Positions 6,019 through 6,914 of a stretch of DNA of 6,914 nt are shown here, piece after piece. Position numbers and translations under genes: made by a program. Origin of the DNA: Myxococcaceae bacterium (GTDB taxonomy: Bacteria > Myxococcota > Myxococcia > Myxococcales > Myxococcaceae). Location of the stretch: positions 1 to 6,914 of the forward strand of contig JAGSPQ010000187.1 of assembly GCA_018262385.1 (NCBI GenBank). The letters run 5' to 3'. The notes beneath the pieces were generated by a model. That model searched no databases and was not told the DNA's origin. It saw only the letters and a list, made by a program, of their open reading frames with translations. How positions within the stretch are numbered: position 1 is the first letter of the stretch; the number at the start of each line of letters is the position of its first letter.

Positions 6019-6914
6019 ATGGGCAGAATCCAGTGGGCAGTTGCGACGGCAGTGCTCCTCGCCGGCTGCGGCGGAACCGCGCCGCCGAAGGGCGACTACA
6101 AGATCACCCAGGTGCAGGAGAACTCGTCTCCGGCCGGGTACATCTCGGGCCGGGTGCTCGACAGCGGCACGGGCAAGCCGGTGCTGGGCGCGGTGATCAG
6201 CACCTTCTCCGACGCTCCGGTCAGCGCCGTCACCGATCTGAACGGGCTCTACCGGCTGGGGCCGCTTCCCGCCGGCAGCTACTCGGTCTTCTTCGAGGGC
6301 CCCGGGTACCTGCGGCGGGCGTTCTCGATCCTGATCAGCTCGGGCAGCGCCCAGTTCCCGGTGGGCAACACCGTCGTCACCCAGGACGTCGACCTCGCCC
6401 GCCCCGACGCGATCATCGAGGGGCAGGTGCTGACCGACACCGGGCAGATCGCCAAGGGAGCGACGCTGTACGTCGACCTTCGCCAGAGCGGAACCGAGCT
6501 GGTCGCCAGCACCAGGACCGACGAGAACGGGAAGTTCAAGTTCACCGGGATGCCCGGCGCGGCGTTCGGCCAGTTCGTCTCGGTGCTGGTCGCCCCCTGG
6601 GACGAGAACACCGACGGGATCCCCGACTACGCGAGCACCCAGCGCACCTACACGCTGTTTCCGGGCTTCACCACCTACAACACGATCAGCCTCAACGCGC
6701 TCGGCGTGCAGCTGATCAACAGCAACATCTCGGACGAGGATCTGCTGCCCAGCGAGGCGATCACGCTGACCTTCAGCGGGCAGATTCGCACCACCCAGTC
6801 GCAGATCACCCTGTTCCGCAACTCAGGGGGGGTGCAGGTCGGCGCCGTCCTGACGTGGGATGCCACCAAGAGCACCGCCACGCTCACTCCCCAGGGTGGC
6901 CCGCTGCTCGAGGG
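6019..6914 (+). CDS. Lipoprotein with carboxypeptidase-regulatory-like domains and SbsA/Big_5-like Ig domain (3' truncated)
   Basis: The frame from ATG 6019 is open for 298 codons to the right edge of the window. The first 17 residues, MGRIQWAVATAVLLAGC, form a lipoprotein signal with lipobox LAGC, Cys17 as the lipidation site and Gly at +2. Residues about 42-128 look like a carboxypeptidase-regulatory-like beta sandwich: ISGRVLDSGTGKPVLGA, then VTDLNGLYRLGPLPAGSYSV. Residues about 132-215 look like a second copy: IIEGQVLTDTGQIAKGA, then TRTDENGKFKFTGMPG. DENTDGIPD (195-203) resembles an acidic calcium-binding loop. Residues from about 237 onward (SEAITLTFSGQI, AVLTWDATKSTATLTPQGGPL) resemble the start of an SbsA/Big_5-type Ig domain. 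A G-rich stretch at 6004-6008, 10 nt before the ATG, could serve as a weak ribosome binding site. The 23-bp gap behind the propeller lipoprotein argues for co-transcription. Probably a surface or periplasmic structural or adhesive protein; no enzymatic motif is seen. Confidence 0.85.
   Translation, partial: MGRIQWAVATAVLLAGCGGTAPPKGDYKITQVQENSSPAGYISGRVLDSGTGKPVLGAVISTFSDAPVSAVTDLNGLYRLGPLPAGSYSVFFEGPGYLRRAFSILISSGSAQFPVGNTVVTQDVDLARPDAIIEGQVLTDTGQIAKGATLYVDLRQSGTELVASTRTDENGKFKFTGMPGAAFGQFVSVLVAPWDENTDGIPDYASTQRTYTLFPGFTTYNTISLNALGVQLINSNISDEDLLPSEAITLTFSGQIRTTQSQITLFRNSGGVQVGAVLTWDATKSTATLTPQGGPLLE

Overview
The window is about 6.9 kb of very GC-rich DNA, densely coding, with long stop-free shadow frames on both strands. 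Gene content suggests a large-genome, Gram-negative soil bacterium, most likely a member of Myxococcota (the former Deltaproteobacteria). The support is several lipoproteins built from domains common in that phylum (an HtrA-type protease, an ASH/Hydin-like Ig domain, Cys-rich CTDC-like repeats, FG-GAP propeller repeats, a carboxypeptidase-regulatory-like domain). This taxonomic assignment is an inference from gene style, since there is no rRNA or other phylogenetic marker here.

Left part (1-2071): the C-terminal end of an amidohydrolase-family enzyme on + runs convergently into a 73-residue helical protein on -, and their 3' ends overlap by 26 bp. A 156-bp divergent spacer (452-607) separates that small gene from a complete pyruvate kinase gene on +. 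The kinase carries the residue signature of K+-independent enzymes. Its leader has no clear Shine-Dalgarno sequence but holds two competing GC-rich inverted repeats.

Right part (2074-6914): a cell-envelope cluster. On -, meeting pyruvate kinase tail to tail with only 2 bp between stop codons, is a lipoprotein trypsin-like (HtrA/S1C) protease. In place of a PDZ domain it ends in two tandem copies of a six-cysteine module resembling SUEL-type galactose/rhamnose-binding lectin domains. Divergent from it on + is a two-gene run of lipoproteins. The first has an ASH-like Ig domain, a 20-cysteine CTDC-like region and a seven-blade FG-GAP-type beta-propeller. Twenty-three bases downstream is a second, cut by the window edge, with two carboxypeptidase-regulatory-like beta-sandwich domains, a DxNxDGIPD-type loop and the start of an SbsA/Big_5-like Ig domain.

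The spacer between the divergent envelope genes contains a 15-bp dyad and a repeated 8-mer, so the protease and the two lipoproteins may share control. The most interesting reading is a surface module: a lipid-anchored protease with glycan-binding modules next to two lipid-anchored adhesion-like proteins. That they work together is inferred only from adjacency and shared envelope location. No RNA genes, insertion sequences, CRISPR arrays or convincing intrinsic terminators were seen, and no gene-free stretch exceeds 300 bases.
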